Below the pieces are notes generated by a model that made no database searches, had not been told where the DNA came from, and worked only from the letters and a program-made list of their open reading frames with translations. A program made the position numbers and the translations under genes. From contig NZ_PDCP01000012.1 in assembly GCF_002553505.1 (NCBI RefSeq), forward strand, positions 57,105 to 121,104: a stretch of 64,000 nucleotides of DNA, written 5' to 3'. The DNA is from Mycolicibacterium agri. Lineage in GTDB: Bacteria > Actinomycetota > Actinomycetes > Mycobacteriales > Mycobacteriaceae. Positions 63,893 to 64,000 of the stretch are shown piece by piece (within the stretch, counting starts at the first letter, position 1; each line of letters begins with the position of its first letter).

Positions 63893-63936
63893 GCGAGCAG
63901 ACGCTAATGCCCGCAAAGTTCCAGGGCGATTTCTGG
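63893..63936. repeat. Dispersed intergenic repeat, copy 2 (partial)
   Basis: It begins GCGAGCAGAC and contains AATGCCCGCAAA, similar to the reverse complement of 52929-52988. The far arm of the palindrome is missing or diverged. It lies 11 bases after the ABC exporter stop. Confidence 0.5.
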
Positions 63937-63971
63937 GGGTGATTGCAACAGCCACCTTGTTGGAGGTTGTT

Positions 63972-64000
63972 GTGTATCTGAAGGCTTATCCCTGGATTAT
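63972..64000 (+). CDS. Possible start of a gene running off the window
   Basis: GTG 63972 lies five bases after GGAGG and opens a frame (VYLKAYPWI) that reaches the window edge. Nine codons are too few to identify or confirm a gene. Confidence 0.2.

Overview
This is a high-GC actinobacterial chromosome segment, most likely from a non-tuberculous, fast-growing Mycobacterium (Mycolicibacterium). The evidence is a PE-PPE domain remnant, DUF3558 lipoproteins LprB/LprC, a fused CysNC, many LLM flavin/F420-type oxidoreductases, and a right half that follows the gene order I remember for M. tuberculosis Rv1272c-Rv1286 in inverted orientation. No rRNA, tRNA, CRISPR array, phage or insertion sequence was recognised.

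Left part (1-26295): an accessory catabolic and transport island. After a truncated gene end and two hypothetical genes, a cupin gene (1126) and an overlapping operon follow on the + strand: gamma-glutamyltransferase-like hydrolase, two paralogous lipoprotein binding proteins, ABC ATPase, fused ABC permease and MFS (1872-9894). On the - strand, operon 15440-9930 encodes an alpha/beta hydrolase, a cyclic amidohydrolase, an LLM oxidoreductase, an aspartase-like lyase and a class II aldolase. Operon 21127-15521 encodes a second LLM enzyme, a tripartite tricarboxylate-type transporter (TctC plus a fused TctA-TctB) and an MFS. A GntR/FCD regulator (21327-22043) lies between this and a xanthine-dehydrogenase-family molybdenum hydroxylase operon with a CoxG-like protein (26295-22147). 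Together this looks like uptake, ring hydroxylation, oxygenation, cyclic amide opening and lyase/aldolase processing of an unknown nitrogen-containing, probably heterocyclic, compound. AT-rich elements precede the operons. Two of them match at 14 of 17 positions and sit at identical distance from their start codons.

Middle (26296-33905): a decayed PE-PPE hydrolase gene, an isochorismatase-like hydrolase and a methyltransferase divergent from an HxlR regulator with a perfect 8-bp palindrome between them, then the sulfate-activation operon cysD-cysNC-cysQ. Between cysD and cysNC a 32-bp tandem duplication creates two coupled 11-codon mini-ORFs, each with one Cys codon. A frameshifted PaaI-type thioesterase gene and a 19-bp VNTR follow.

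Right part (34119-64000): canA, then a block absent at this place in M. tuberculosis (two GT39 membrane glycosyltransferases, a GT2-GtrA fusion, a TrcRS-like two-component system, four small exported or anchored proteins). Next come oppBCDA, a second insertion (coiled-coil protein, membrane protein, alpha/beta hydrolase), a GMC oxidoreductase gene interrupted by an in-frame TAG, an SMC-like ATPase with a metallophosphoesterase, a SixA-type phosphatase, lprB-lprC and a heterodimeric ABC exporter. All identifications come from reading motifs and translations by eye; no database search was run.
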